Translations under genes and position numbers: made by a program
NCBI GenBank assembly: GCA_026003175.1
Contig: BPGT01000002.1
Location: forward strand, 124,001 to 188,000
Origin: Armatimonadota bacterium
GTDB taxonomy: Bacteria; Armatimonadota; HRBIN16
Reading direction: 5' to 3'
DNA length: 64,000 nucleotides
The notes under the pieces: model-generated
What the model saw: only the letters and a program-made list of their open reading frames with translations
Told to the model about the DNA's origin: nothing
Databases searched by the model: none
Part shown: one piece after another, positions 10,673-18,136 of the stretch
Position numbering within the stretch: the first letter of the stretch is position 1
Layout: the number at the start of each line of letters is the position of its first letter

Positions 10673-11113
10673 ATGCGACAGCACGTGTTCGCTTTTGTGG
10701 TGGCACTGGCGGTGTGGGGAGTATCAAACCTTATCGGCTTTTTCCCTGCACAACAGTTAAAGAATGAAGTCTGCATTCGACCAGCGGTATCCCTGCCGAC
10801 TCCGAATGCCAGGGTCATTGTAACAGATGATGCCCGATGCGTACAGTCGACCGAGTGCGAGGCGTGGTACCTATACAGCTGTAGCGGGTACCTGCCAAAC
10901 TGCAACGGCGGGTGCTGGATAATAGGGCCCTTCACTTGTTCTGCTTGCATCCAAGAAGAGGGTCAGACATGCGTCCAAGAGCAGGTGGTGGTGAGAGCAC
11001 CATTGAGGCGCTACGATTGCACTTCAAGTAACGGATATAATTGCAACGCATGTAACCGGAACTCCTACACGCCATGGGGCTACCTTGATGTGACAACCTT
11101 CCGTTGTCGCTAG
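10673..11113 (+). CDS. cassette 1: secreted cysteine-rich protein
   Basis: 146 residues from the ATG directly behind the leader's ribosome binding site; an in-frame GTG farther upstream would put the leader inside the gene. The signal peptide begins with the invariant MRQHVFAFVVALAVW found in all five cassettes. The mature part has 13 cysteines including a C-x3-C (CNGGC) and a later CNAC, consistent with an extracytoplasmic disulfide-bonded fold. No homologous family is known to me. The partner membrane protein gene starts 15 bp downstream behind AGGAGGAGG, so the two are co-transcribed. Confidence 0.8.
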   Translation: MRQHVFAFVVALAVWGVSNLIGFFPAQQLKNEVCIRPAVSLPTPNARVIVTDDARCVQSTECEAWYLYSCSGYLPNCNGGCWIIGPFTCSACIQEEGQTCVQEQVVVRAPLRRYDCTSSNGYNCNACNRNSYTPWGYLDVTTFRCR

Positions 11114-11128
11114 GAGGAGGAGCGAACT

Positions 11129-12277
11129 ATGTGCACGCGATTGGTTTCACTTGTCGGTTTTTGGGGGGTAGTTTGCTATCTCCTCTTCATCGTGCGGGCA
11201 GGATATGCGGATCCCATCCGGGACGCTTGCCAGCGTCGTGATACATGGTGTAGTCGCAAGACGTTTGTCTGGGAAGTGACCGCTAGCAGGTCGCTTCGGG
11301 TAAGCAAGCATGAGCGTGAGATGTTGCAATCGACGCCCGGTAATGGCGAGATAGCATTTCACGTCTGGGTCAGTGGGCAGGTTGCTATCATGCGCCGCCC
11401 GGGGTTGACCTACGTCGAGAGTGTCCACCAGCGTGTCAGTCACCCGTGGCTGCTCGGACGTTTCAGCTACTGGCTCGGCATGGGCTTTGTCCTTTATCCA
11501 CCAGCGGAAACGCCGAACATCTATTCACCAGCGCGGGCATTAGTCTTGCCGGTACCTGGGGATGGGCTATATTGGGGTTTTATCAAAGATGGGCCTGACG
11601 AATTGGCTCCAGGGATGCATCCGTCCTTTCTCGCCGGCACGAACCCTCTGCGCACTTTCTCGCCGTTCTTTATTTTCAACTGGCGACAGGGGGTGTGGGT
11701 GCCGGAGGGACGTCAGGGAGCGGTCGTTGTGTATCGATTCTCGACACCCCCTGTGGAGGCAGAGATCGGTCTGGATGCGACCAGGCAATATGCCCCTGTT
11801 TACTTCAAAGCGCAGCAGTATACCTCTCGTCAAGAGTACAAAGTTCGCGAATGGCAGCGGTTGAGTGGGTGGTGGATACCAAGTAAAGTGGAAGTTCAGG
11901 AGGTTACCAGTGGTACTTCATCAACTTTTCTTTATGTTCTCAAGCAGGTACAGGACACTCCCTCGGATATGCATATCATCCTGCCTCATGGCACGCCCGT
12001 CAAGGACATGCGCCACATCCCTGTAGAGACTATCGCTGTGGAAGGTTTGTTTGTGCAAAAGCCCGTTTACAGTTATACATGGTCAGGTTCATTGCCACAA
12101 AAGGAACTGTTGTCTGTCTTCGGCAAAGAGAGCGGTCCTCTTGTTCACTTCGTAAACGCTCCCCAGCCGCCGCGGGAAGGTACCTCGGTTCCACTGGTGC
12201 TTGCGGCGGTGGGGATGGCTGTTGTAGCAGGAGGTATGGTCTATTGGCTACTCAGGCAACGTAGTAAGAGTGCGTAG
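11129..12277 (+). CDS. cassette 1: partner membrane protein
   Basis: 382 residues with an N-terminal hydrophobic segment (signal/anchor, ~7-25), a large extracytoplasmic region and a C-terminal helix near 350-372 followed by basic RQRSKS. It shares with the four other partners a 'GTNPL' segment (consensus G-x-NPL) near the middle and a tryptophan-proline 'GWWIPSKVEV' strand, a pattern reminiscent of LolA/RseB-like half-barrels; that fold assignment is an inference. Its membrane tail is unrelated in detail to the constant tail of partners 2-5, so cassette 1 looks the most diverged. Function unknown; probably works with the cysteine-rich protein encoded just upstream. Confidence 0.75.
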   Translation: MCTRLVSLVGFWGVVCYLLFIVRAGYADPIRDACQRRDTWCSRKTFVWEVTASRSLRVSKHEREMLQSTPGNGEIAFHVWVSGQVAIMRRPGLTYVESVHQRVSHPWLLGRFSYWLGMGFVLYPPAETPNIYSPARALVLPVPGDGLYWGFIKDGPDELAPGMHPSFLAGTNPLRTFSPFFIFNWRQGVWVPEGRQGAVVVYRFSTPPVEAEIGLDATRQYAPVYFKAQQYTSRQEYKVREWQRLSGWWIPSKVEVQEVTSGTSSTFLYVLKQVQDTPSDMHIILPHGTPVKDMRHIPVETIAVEGLFVQKPVYSYTWSGSLPQKELLSVFGKESGPLVHFVNAPQPPREGTSVPLVLAAVGMAVVAGGMVYWLLRQRSKSA

Positions 12278-12324
12278 ATGCACAGGTTATGCATCACGGG
12301 TTACGGAAGGGAGAAAAACATTTG

Positions 12325-12402
12325 ACATGCTTGCGCTTTCGTCGTGGTAGGGAGAGTTGGCACGAGGATGTGTTATTGCGTTTTCACGATACGGCAGAGT
12401 AT
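12325..12402 (+). pseudogene. 3' remnant of a DUF1573 gene
   Basis: Translating this stretch gives 'LRFRRGRESWHEDVLLRF', matching 'LSFRRGREIWQEDVLLRF' at the end of the intact DUF1573 gene at 16064. In both places the match runs directly into the cassette leader. Nothing of the DUF1573 N-terminus, including the cysteine motif, is present here. It shows that a sigma-DUF1573 block, or part of it, was once in front of cassette 2 too. Confidence 0.75.
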
Positions 12403-12464
12403 GTCCCCTTTGGAGGGGGTGGAACGGTAATATATACAGAATACTCAAAAGGAGGGTTACAGTC
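12403..12464 (+). repeat. cassette leader repeat, copy 2 (type II)
   Basis: 62 bp identical to copies 3 and 4: GTCCCC hairpin segment, GGAACGG, TAATATATACAGAATACTC, ribosome binding site AAAAGGAGGG. Identity continues for 45 bp into the gene that follows, giving 107 identical bases in total. Confidence 0.9.
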
Positions 12465-12836
12465 ATGCGACAGCACGTGTTCGCTTTTGTGGTAGCACTG
12501 GCGGTGTGGATGGGCGTCATGTGGTTGTCTACTATACAGCGGGTAAAAGCCAGTGCTACCGGAGGACTCTTTCTGGAGTGTACTTTTGTCCATGACACGT
12601 GGATCGTGCCACAGTGTGGGGCTCCTCCTGGATGCACAGGTTTCTGTTCCAAGCGTGTGTATCACACCTACCGTTGCAAACCCGGCGGCTTATTAGACTA
12701 CTGTACGGAAAGCATTGAGGATGGCGTGTTTTACGAATACTACACTACCAACTGCGTTTACCATGCGCCAGGTTGCTCCTGTAACACAAACTGGACATTC
12801 CAGAGTAACCACGTAGGTAGCTGGTGGCGATGCTGA
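12465..12836 (+). CDS. cassette 2: secreted cysteine-rich protein
   Basis: 123 residues. Invariant signal start MRQHVFAFVVALAVW, then a mature part with 10 cysteines: C..C..C-x3-C (CTGFC), C, C, C, CSC followed by NTNW, and a C-terminal C as last residue. The spacing C-x3-C then later C-x-C plus Trp recurs in cassette 3 and, with variations, in 1, 4 and 5, although the residues between differ. Stop overlaps the ATG of the partner gene, implying translational coupling. Extracytoplasmic disulfide-rich protein of unknown function. Confidence 0.82.
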   Translation: MRQHVFAFVVALAVWMGVMWLSTIQRVKASATGGLFLECTFVHDTWIVPQCGAPPGCTGFCSKRVYHTYRCKPGGLLDYCTESIEDGVFYEYYTTNCVYHAPGCSCNTNWTFQSNHVGSWWRC

Positions 12837-14059
12837 GCATTGGTCGCGTAAAAGTACGGATACGCGCCATAGCGGGACTGATTCTGGGCATCGCAACAGT
12901 CCTCTTTAGTAGCGCTGCCAGTGCGCAGAAGCTGGAAGAGGTGCTGGGGGTATTAGACGAAGCCGAGCGTCTCTTCCAGCAATATCGGTTGGAATGGACT
13001 TTGCAAGAAGTAATGACCTCTGCGCCGCGCTCGGAGCAGTCCCTACAGCGTTTGAGGTCTGGTATGCAGCGCGCTATGCAAAAGCAGCGCCTGCCGGAAG
13101 CCATTATCGAGAAAGAGACCTCTGAAGCATTGCGGCGTGAAGCGCAAGGTACGCAACTGTCTGGCGGTGGAAAGTGGATTGCAGAGTGGGGACGGGGGTT
13201 ACTGCACGTTCAAGGAGCGCGCACTTTAGGCGAGGCAACGGGTACTTTCGTGTTTCATGCTTATTACGGCAAGGATTACTTAGTGGAATACGCTGACCCA
13301 GAATACAACAAGTATGCTGCTCAGAAGGGAGCACGTGTTTTTTGTTTCGGTGGCGAGAGTTATCGCTACCACTCGCCTGACCAAGGAGCCTTAGACCTGC
13401 TGCCTGCGGAGTTGTGTTTACTGGCAGGTCTAAACCCCTTACGTATCGCCAACACCCCCAATTGGCGCCTGGTGAAGCAGGAGAGCAATGTAGTGACTTA
13501 CGAGAAGCCAGTCGAGGGTGCAATCAGTCGTTATCTTCTTCGCCTCGAACTGGATGCGCAGCGAGGTTACGCTATTAAGCGTTTCTGGTGCATTGCCATA
13601 CCGGATTCCCACAATTGGAGCGTGGAGGCAACCGTAAGGGGATATCGTGCCTGGGGCAAGGTGTGGGTACCAAGTGAAGTAGTTGTAGAAGGTGTGTATC
13701 TTGGCGGGCAGCAACGCAGACGGCGCGAATGGAGATTAACAGGTATTACGTCAACACGCGAAATAAACCTGCGCATCCCGGAAGGCTTACCTGTGATGGA
13801 TTACAGGCTTGCCGGTTGTGATTTGCTCTCCACCCAGCAGATGTTTTCGGCGACGGAGTCAGGCTCCGCGGTTAGCTATCGGTCAAGTGGCAGGCTGCCT
13901 AGTGTCGCAGAGTTGCAAAGGCAGGCTGTACAGCACACAACTGGCGCAAATGGTGCGCACAAGGGCAGTTCGCATTGGCGTCTCATTCCTCCTCTCTTAC
14001 TCATCGCCATCGGTATCCTGTGGTACTGGCGATTGAAACGGTTGGAGGGTAAAAGGTAG
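12830..14059 (+). CDS. cassette 2: partner membrane protein with constant tail
   Basis: About 409 residues from the ATG at 12830, which overlaps the upstream TGA (ATGCTGA); a GTG two codons earlier is the alternative. Signal peptide to about SAASAQ, a coiled stretch ('VLDEAERLFQQYRLEW'), the shared 'LLAGLNPL' motif, and 'KVWVPSEVVVEG', the W-x-P strand. It ends with one membrane helix and a basic stop-transfer end (WYWRLKRLEGKR) identical to cassette 4. Topology suggests a periplasmic/extracellular domain tethered by its C-terminus. The LolA/RseB-like fold is a guess from the strand pattern. Confidence 0.78.
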   Translation: MLSIGRVKVRIRAIAGLILGIATVLFSSAASAQKLEEVLGVLDEAERLFQQYRLEWTLQEVMTSAPRSEQSLQRLRSGMQRAMQKQRLPEAIIEKETSEALRREAQGTQLSGGGKWIAEWGRGLLHVQGARTLGEATGTFVFHAYYGKDYLVEYADPEYNKYAAQKGARVFCFGGESYRYHSPDQGALDLLPAELCLLAGLNPLRIANTPNWRLVKQESNVVTYEKPVEGAISRYLLRLELDAQRGYAIKRFWCIAIPDSHNWSVEATVRGYRAWGKVWVPSEVVVEGVYLGGQQRRRREWRLTGITSTREINLRIPEGLPVMDYRLAGCDLLSTQQMFSATESGSAVSYRSSGRLPSVAELQRQAVQHTTGANGAHKGSSHWRLIPPLLLIAIGILWYWRLKRLEGKR

Positions 14060-14089
14060 ATGTACTGTCGTGCTGCGGATGCATAATAT
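13989..14089 (+). repeat. constant 3' cassette end, copy after cassette 2
   Basis: About 100 bp covering the membrane-tail codons, stop, and spacer TAGATGTACTGTCGTGCTGC up to GCATAATAT. It is identical to 17972-18073 after cassette 4; a shorter, slightly diverged version (15496-15571) follows cassette 3. Together with the leader it frames each variable interior. Confidence 0.8.
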
Positions 14090-14151
14090 GTCCCCTTTGG
14101 AGGGGGTGGAACGGTAATATATACAGAATACTCAAAAGGAGGGTTACAGTC
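14090..14151 (+). repeat. cassette leader repeat, copy 3 (type II)
   Basis: Identical to copies 2 and 4 over the full 62 bp, but abuts the constant 3' end of cassette 2 rather than DUF1573 sequence, so it marks a different duplication junction. Confidence 0.9.
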
Positions 14152-14574
14152 ATGCGACAGCACGTGTTCGCTTTTGTGGTAGCACTGGCGGTGTGGGTAG
14201 TTATTGGTATCGCTCACACCGGCTTCACCGCACTTAGGGCAAACGCTCAAACAGGCGACATCTGGTCCAGGTGCGTCCGCGTTGCCTATCCGATTGGCAA
14301 TGCAGAAAAAAGATGTGTGCCTCCAGCCTGCAGCAGTAATTGCCGCGGGCGTGTGGTTCTGGGGGGGCAATGCGAGGTACCGGGGCCGCCAAACACGACG
14401 TGTGTAGCCTTCTACAGTCTTACGCCTGTTTACTACATATACAGCACGGGTTGTGTTTACTACGCAGGCAGCTGCTATTGTACGAATCAGTGGGTTCTCG
14501 GTGAGAAGACTGGCGAGACCGAAATCACGCCCGATTGCAGAGAGGCAGTTGGGGGGTCAGGAGGAGGAGAGTAA
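14152..14574 (+). CDS. cassette 3: secreted cysteine-rich protein
   Basis: 140 residues. Invariant MRQHVFAFVVALAVW, signal peptide probably cut after RANA. Ten cysteines in the mature part, with CSSNC as the C-x3-C and CYC followed by TNQW, matching the cassette 2 pattern ('TGCVYYAGSCYC' versus 'TNCVYHAPGCSC'). The C-terminus is a glycine-rich GGSGGGE produced where the gene runs over the GGAGGAGGA ribosome binding site of the next gene, which starts 2 bp after the stop. Confidence 0.82.
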   Translation: MRQHVFAFVVALAVWVVIGIAHTGFTALRANAQTGDIWSRCVRVAYPIGNAEKRCVPPACSSNCRGRVVLGGQCEVPGPPNTTCVAFYSLTPVYYIYSTGCVYYAGSCYCTNQWVLGEKTGETEITPDCREAVGGSGGGE

Positions 14575-14576
14575 AC

Positions 14577-15556
14577 ATGCGCGAGTTACTTGTAGCACTT
14601 TTCCTCTTTGCTGCGATTCTGGGGCGATGTGCTGCTCAGGGTAGCGTAGCCCTGTCAGACGTACAGAAGCAGCTGCATAAAAGGGAAACAGCCCTTCGCG
14701 CATTCCGTACCGAGTGGAATGTGTCGGTAGATTCATTAAATCGAAATCTCATTGTGTCGCCTTTCGGGAAGGGATACTGGCTGAGAGTGCAAAAGCAGGC
14801 AGGCTCTGTAGAGCATGAAGCTGTGCTGTTATCCGAACAACCCTACGCTTACATCTGGCGGCTCAGCTCATGGAGTGCAAATCCTGTCGTGCAGAACCTT
14901 ACCTGGCTATACGGCTCAAATCTGTTGCCATCGGTTGCGGGAATCAACCTCCTCCGCTTCTACGACATCCGTGCGGGCGATGTAAAGATTGAGTACGAAG
15001 GGCGACGCGTTCGGGTGTCCGGGTATCTCCACAAGGAGTTTCCTCCTCCGGTTTCTGGCTTACCGGTACGAGCAGCTATGGTTTTGCTGCTAGATCCCGA
15101 ACACAATTACGCACCTTCAGAGGCGTATCTGTATTTCAACACCCCGGATCAGGTGCTTGAAAAGATGACAGTGGTAGAATGGGTGAGCCATCAGGGGAAT
15201 TGGCTTCCGGCAAAGGTTGAGTTCACCGGCAAAGGCTTGCAACCACTGCGTGTTCATCTTGCCAGAATACATTCCAGTTCTGAGGAAACCCCTAAATGGT
15301 TTACCATCCCCATGTGGGTTAGCGATTGGCGTTTGGGTATAAACGGAAGTAGTGTCTCAGCGTACGAGTTCAAAGGGCAACTGCCCCGCCTGGAGGAACT
15401 CCCTGCGCTGCGAGAAGGCAATAGAGCAAATCCAACTTCTCCCGCCCCATCCGATGGCTCCAAAGGAGGCACTGATGCATTCATTCTCCCTTTTTACTCA
15501 TCACCATCGGTGTCCTGTGGTACTGGCGATTGAAACGGTTGGAGGGTAAAAGGTAG
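14577..15556 (+). CDS. cassette 3: partner membrane protein, tail frameshifted
   Basis: Starts at the ATG at 14577 behind GGAGGAGGAGA, not at the upstream ATG. Signal peptide to about GRCAAQ; 'SVAGINLLRFY' and 'GNWLPAKVEF' correspond to the shared G-x-NPL and W-x-P strands. As sequenced the frame ends at 15533 with a nonsense tail. Adding one T to the T5 tract at 15491-15495 restores 'PFLLITIGVLWYW' and the basic LKRLEGKR end, stopping at 15556. So the membrane anchor is lost as sequenced: either an assembly error, or a secreted, unanchored variant. Shorter (~326 residues when repaired) than the other partners. Confidence 0.72.
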
Positions 15557-15588
15557 ATGTACTGTCGTGCTGCAGAAAGGAGAGCGGG

Positions 15589-16074
15589 TTGCAGGATTTA
15601 CAGGTGCAGCAGATACGGCAACAAGCCGAACACTACTTCCGCAAGCGTTGCCCACCGCAAGAGGTGGATGACCTGGTGCAGGATTGCCTGTATCGGGTGC
15701 TGGTCGCGGAGGCACATGGGTTGGACATCGCCCCGGAACTGGTTCACCACATCTGCCATGCGGTGTGGGTGGACTGGCTGCGCAGGCAGGAGCGACGCGC
15801 TGAGATGGGGAGTGTGATAGAGGAAGACTGTGCCTGTGTGTCGTGGGAGGAGCAACTGCTGCTCTCTATCGACGTGCATGCATGTCTGCAGCAGTTGTCC
15901 CCGGCGGAGCGCGACTTGGTGCACCGCCATTACATCGTGGGCGAGACGTGTGCTTCCATTGGCGATCGGCTGGGCATCAGCGAGCAAGCGGTGAAGAAGC
16001 GGTTACAGCGGTTGAAGGAGAAGCTGCGCAAACTGTTGGCGGACTACGGGGGGGGGTACATAAATGCGACGTAA
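15589..16074 (+). CDS. ECF-like RNA polymerase sigma factor
   Basis: 161 residues from a TTG start with AAAGGAGA 5 nt upstream. Region 2 is at ~8-70 ('CPPQEVDDLVQDCLYRVL', the helix that binds core and -10) and region 4 at ~98-150 ('LSPAERDLVHRHYIVGETCASIGDRLG' with the helix-turn-helix ISEQAVKKRLQRLKEKL). No region 1.1 or 3, as in ECF sigma factors. No anti-sigma gene is adjacent; DUF1573 overlaps its 3' end. It lies inside the cassette array, so the obvious inferred target is the repeated leaders, which carry a GGAAC element like many ECF -35 boxes. Confidence 0.85.
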   Translation: MQDLQVQQIRQQAEHYFRKRCPPQEVDDLVQDCLYRVLVAEAHGLDIAPELVHHICHAVWVDWLRRQERRAEMGSVIEEDCACVSWEEQLLLSIDVHACLQQLSPAERDLVHRHYIVGETCASIGDRLGISEQAVKKRLQRLKEKLRKLLADYGGGYINAT

Positions 16075-16498
16075 GCGATGGGTACCTCTGGTGTTGATAT
16101 GGCTTGGGGTCATCTGGCTGGTGCAGATGAGCATGGCGCAGGCAGGCGGTCATCATGGGGTATGGATTATCGGCAAGCGGATGGATCTGGGCGTGTTGTC
16201 TGCGGGTGAGGCAGCTCAGGGGGTGGTGACTGTTGTGAACCTGTGGGCTGGTGGTCTGGAGGTAGAGGCGATGCCGAGTTGCGGATGCACGGTTCTGGAG
16301 GAGGCTCGGTTTGTGCTGGGAGCATTCGGCTGGAAGCGTGTTCCTGTTCGCGTGGAGACGGCGGGTATGGAGGCAGGGGTACACGGCAAGGTGTTGCGCC
16401 TGAGTTTTCGGCGTGGTAGGGAGATCTGGCAAGAGGATGTGTTGTTGCGTTTCACCGTGCGTAAGAGCATGTCCCCTTTGGAGGGGGTGGAACGGTAA
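16064..16498 (+). CDS. DUF1573 secreted protein
   Basis: 144 residues with an N-terminal signal (basic MRRKR, hydrophobic to about MAQA) and the DUF1573 hallmark 'PSCGCT' near residue 70, preceded by 'VVNLWAGGLEVEA'. The fold is an Ig-like (MSP/ASPM) beta-sandwich found in extracytoplasmic proteins. It overlaps the sigma factor stop by 11 bp, so the two are translationally coupled. Its last codons (SMSPLEGVER) lie inside leader copy 4: the stop is the TAA of GGTAATAT. Possible role in sensing or in anchoring at the envelope, unproven. Confidence 0.85.
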   Translation: MRRKRWVPLVLIWLGVIWLVQMSMAQAGGHHGVWIIGKRMDLGVLSAGEAAQGVVTVVNLWAGGLEVEAMPSCGCTVLEEARFVLGAFGWKRVPVRVETAGMEAGVHGKVLRLSFRRGREIWQEDVLLRFTVRKSMSPLEGVER

Positions 16499-16532
16499 TA
16501 TATACAGAATACTCAAAAGGAGGGTTACAGTC
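16471..16532 (+). repeat. cassette leader repeat, copy 4 (type II)
   Basis: Identical to copies 2 and 3; here the first 28 bp also encode the end of DUF1573. Since the leader is coding at this site and non-coding elsewhere, the leader may have originated as the DUF1573 3' end. Confidence 0.9.
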
Positions 16533-16952
16533 ATGCGACAGCACGTGTTCGCTTTTGTGGTAGCACTGGCGGTGTGGGTAGGGGCTCATCTTGTGGTGAC
16601 GTCTTTTTCAGCGCTTGCTTCAGGCACCAGCGTCACTTGCGCTGAAGAGTGCTACTACTACCCGGTGCAGGTGCGTTTGGAAAACCACTGCCAGCGAGAC
16701 GGGCAGAGATGTACAGGTGTCTGCCGCAAGTTTGTGGCATGGCATGGTGGGTGTGTCCCTAGCGAGAACCCGATGTCGCGCTGTAGAGAATACGATCACC
16801 CAGCCATACCGGACGTCTACGAGGCATATTGCGTTGGTAGTCCCCCATGTGATAGAAACAGCAACTGTGGAGTGATATACAACTACCGAGGCAAAGCATC
16901 GGAGACCGTCACGGTGAGGGACTGTGAAGTATGGCTGGACATTTCTTGCTGA
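16533..16952 (+). CDS. cassette 4: secreted cysteine-rich protein
   Basis: 139 residues with the invariant MRQHVFAFVVALAVW start and signal peptide to about ALAS. Twelve cysteines in the mature protein: CTGVC as C-x3-C, then spaced single cysteines, CDRNSNC in place of C-x-C, and a final C-terminal cysteine. The region between the cysteines is unlike cassettes 2 and 3. The partner gene ATG lies 22 bp inside its 3' end. Confidence 0.82.
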   Translation: MRQHVFAFVVALAVWVGAHLVVTSFSALASGTSVTCAEECYYYPVQVRLENHCQRDGQRCTGVCRKFVAWHGGCVPSENPMSRCREYDHPAIPDVYEAYCVGSPPCDRNSNCGVIYNYRGKASETVTVRDCEVWLDISC

Positions 16953-18043
16953 ATCGACGCGTCCATTTGCTGCCAGCTAGTTTGCTGCTTGCGCTACTGA
17001 CGTTGAACTCAGCCGTAGGGCAAGAGGGAGGTGTGCCCTCCGCTCTTGTCAGTGCGCTTCGGCAGAGAGAGCAGAGCTGTCTCCGATTGGAAACGGAGTG
17101 GGACTGGACAAGGAATGTACCTGGCGACCCCGCAGCCGTGCGCAGGTTGGAGCAAGACATCCAACGTGCCCTGCAATCTCACCCGCCTGGGGAGCGCGCT
17201 AAGGTAGAGCCAGATATTCGCCGCATGTATTCTGCTCTCGCTTACGGTTATCGCGAGCAGACGCGGTGGGTTCTGCGTGGATTGGGTGATAAGTATGCCT
17301 TTTGGGGCGACCTACCAGTAATTGGCAAACCTGAGGTACGCGCTCCCTACAGAGCAATAATATACCCCAATGGGGTGCTCGTAGATGGGCGCATCGTACA
17401 GCCTTTCGCGCAGTGGGTTTTGCATGAACCGGTATTGCTCATCATGATGACGGGAATGAACCCGCTTGAGTTGCTTCAGGATGTGCAAGTGAGCCCGATT
17501 GGGGATAGTCAACGATTGGTCATCGTACAGGGCAGGATGAGGGAGGTGGATGCACGATACTCTAACTACGCTTCTGATAAACCATTAAGAATCACTATTG
17601 ACCTCAGCAAAGGAGGAGCAGTCACCAGAATTCAGTTTACCCGCCCAGAGGGTAGGAAAGGGGAGGTGGTGGTACGAGAATGGGAAAGATATCGAGGGTT
17701 GTGGCTACCCTCCAGTATTATATTAACGGGCGGAGCATGGGGGAGTAGTCAGCATCTAAGCCTTATCGGTGTACGTGATTCATCACTGAAACCTCCTGAG
17801 TGGTTCAGGGAAAGAGCGCCCGTAACAGACACCCGATTGGTGACGCCTGGTGAGGAGGGGGGTACGTATCGGCTCTCTGAACGACTGCCATCGCTCCAGG
17901 AATTGGAGGCAATGAGAACCCGTGCTACTGATGGAAAAGGACCGCTCCGGTGGCCCTGGTGGCGTCTCATCCCTCCTCTCTTACTCATCGCCATCGGTAT
18001 CCTGTGGTACTGGCGATTGAAACGGTTGGAGGGTAAAAGGTAG
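16931..18043 (+). CDS. cassette 4: partner membrane protein with constant tail
   Basis: 370 residues. Signal peptide to about NSAVGQ, 'RQREQSCLRLETEWDW' after it (compare 'RLFQQYRLEWTL' in cassette 2 and 'RAFRTEWNV' in cassette 3), 'MMTGMNPLELL' as the shared G-x-NPL motif, and 'RGLWLPSSIIL' as the W-x-P strand. The single C-terminal helix and basic end WYWRLKRLEGKR are identical to cassette 2. It overlaps the cysteine-rich gene by 22 bp. Inferred type I envelope protein, function unknown. Confidence 0.78.
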   Translation: MAGHFLLNRRVHLLPASLLLALLTLNSAVGQEGGVPSALVSALRQREQSCLRLETEWDWTRNVPGDPAAVRRLEQDIQRALQSHPPGERAKVEPDIRRMYSALAYGYREQTRWVLRGLGDKYAFWGDLPVIGKPEVRAPYRAIIYPNGVLVDGRIVQPFAQWVLHEPVLLIMMTGMNPLELLQDVQVSPIGDSQRLVIVQGRMREVDARYSNYASDKPLRITIDLSKGGAVTRIQFTRPEGRKGEVVVREWERYRGLWLPSSIILTGGAWGSSQHLSLIGVRDSSLKPPEWFRERAPVTDTRLVTPGEEGGTYRLSERLPSLQELEAMRTRATDGKGPLRWPWWRLIPPLLLIAIGILWYWRLKRLEGKR

Positions 18044-18073
18044 ATGTACTGTCGTGCTGCGGATGCATAATAT
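17972..18073 (+). repeat. constant 3' cassette end, copy after cassette 4
   Basis: About 100 bp identical to 13989-14089; identity runs on into the following leader up to GGAACGGTAATAT, so roughly 130 bp at the 2/3 and 4/5 junctions match. Confidence 0.8.
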
Positions 18074-18136
18074 GTCCCCTTTGGAGGGGGTGGAACGGTA
18101 ATATTACGGAAACCACTTCAAAGGAGGTCTACAACC
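18074..18136 (+). repeat. cassette leader repeat, copy 5 (type I)
   Basis: First 30 bp match all leaders; the second half (AACCACTTCAAAGGAGGT) matches copy 1 rather than copies 2-4, pointing to two leader lineages joined by recombination. Confidence 0.87.

Noticed and set aside
10654-10950. Minus-strand frame across cassette 1 and similar shadows in cassettes 2-5
   Set aside because: They appear in every cassette because the leader and signal peptide are repeated; the minus frame has no start signal.
12322-12350. TTGACA before cassette 2 as -35 of a promoter
   Set aside because: The hexamer 17 bp further on (TGGTAG) is a poor -10, and the stretch runs into the DUF1573 3' remnant.
13989-18136. 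Insertion sequence or phage involvement in the cassette array
   Set aside because: No transposase, integrase, inverted terminal repeats or target duplications are seen around the cassettes; simple homologous recombination explains the junctions.
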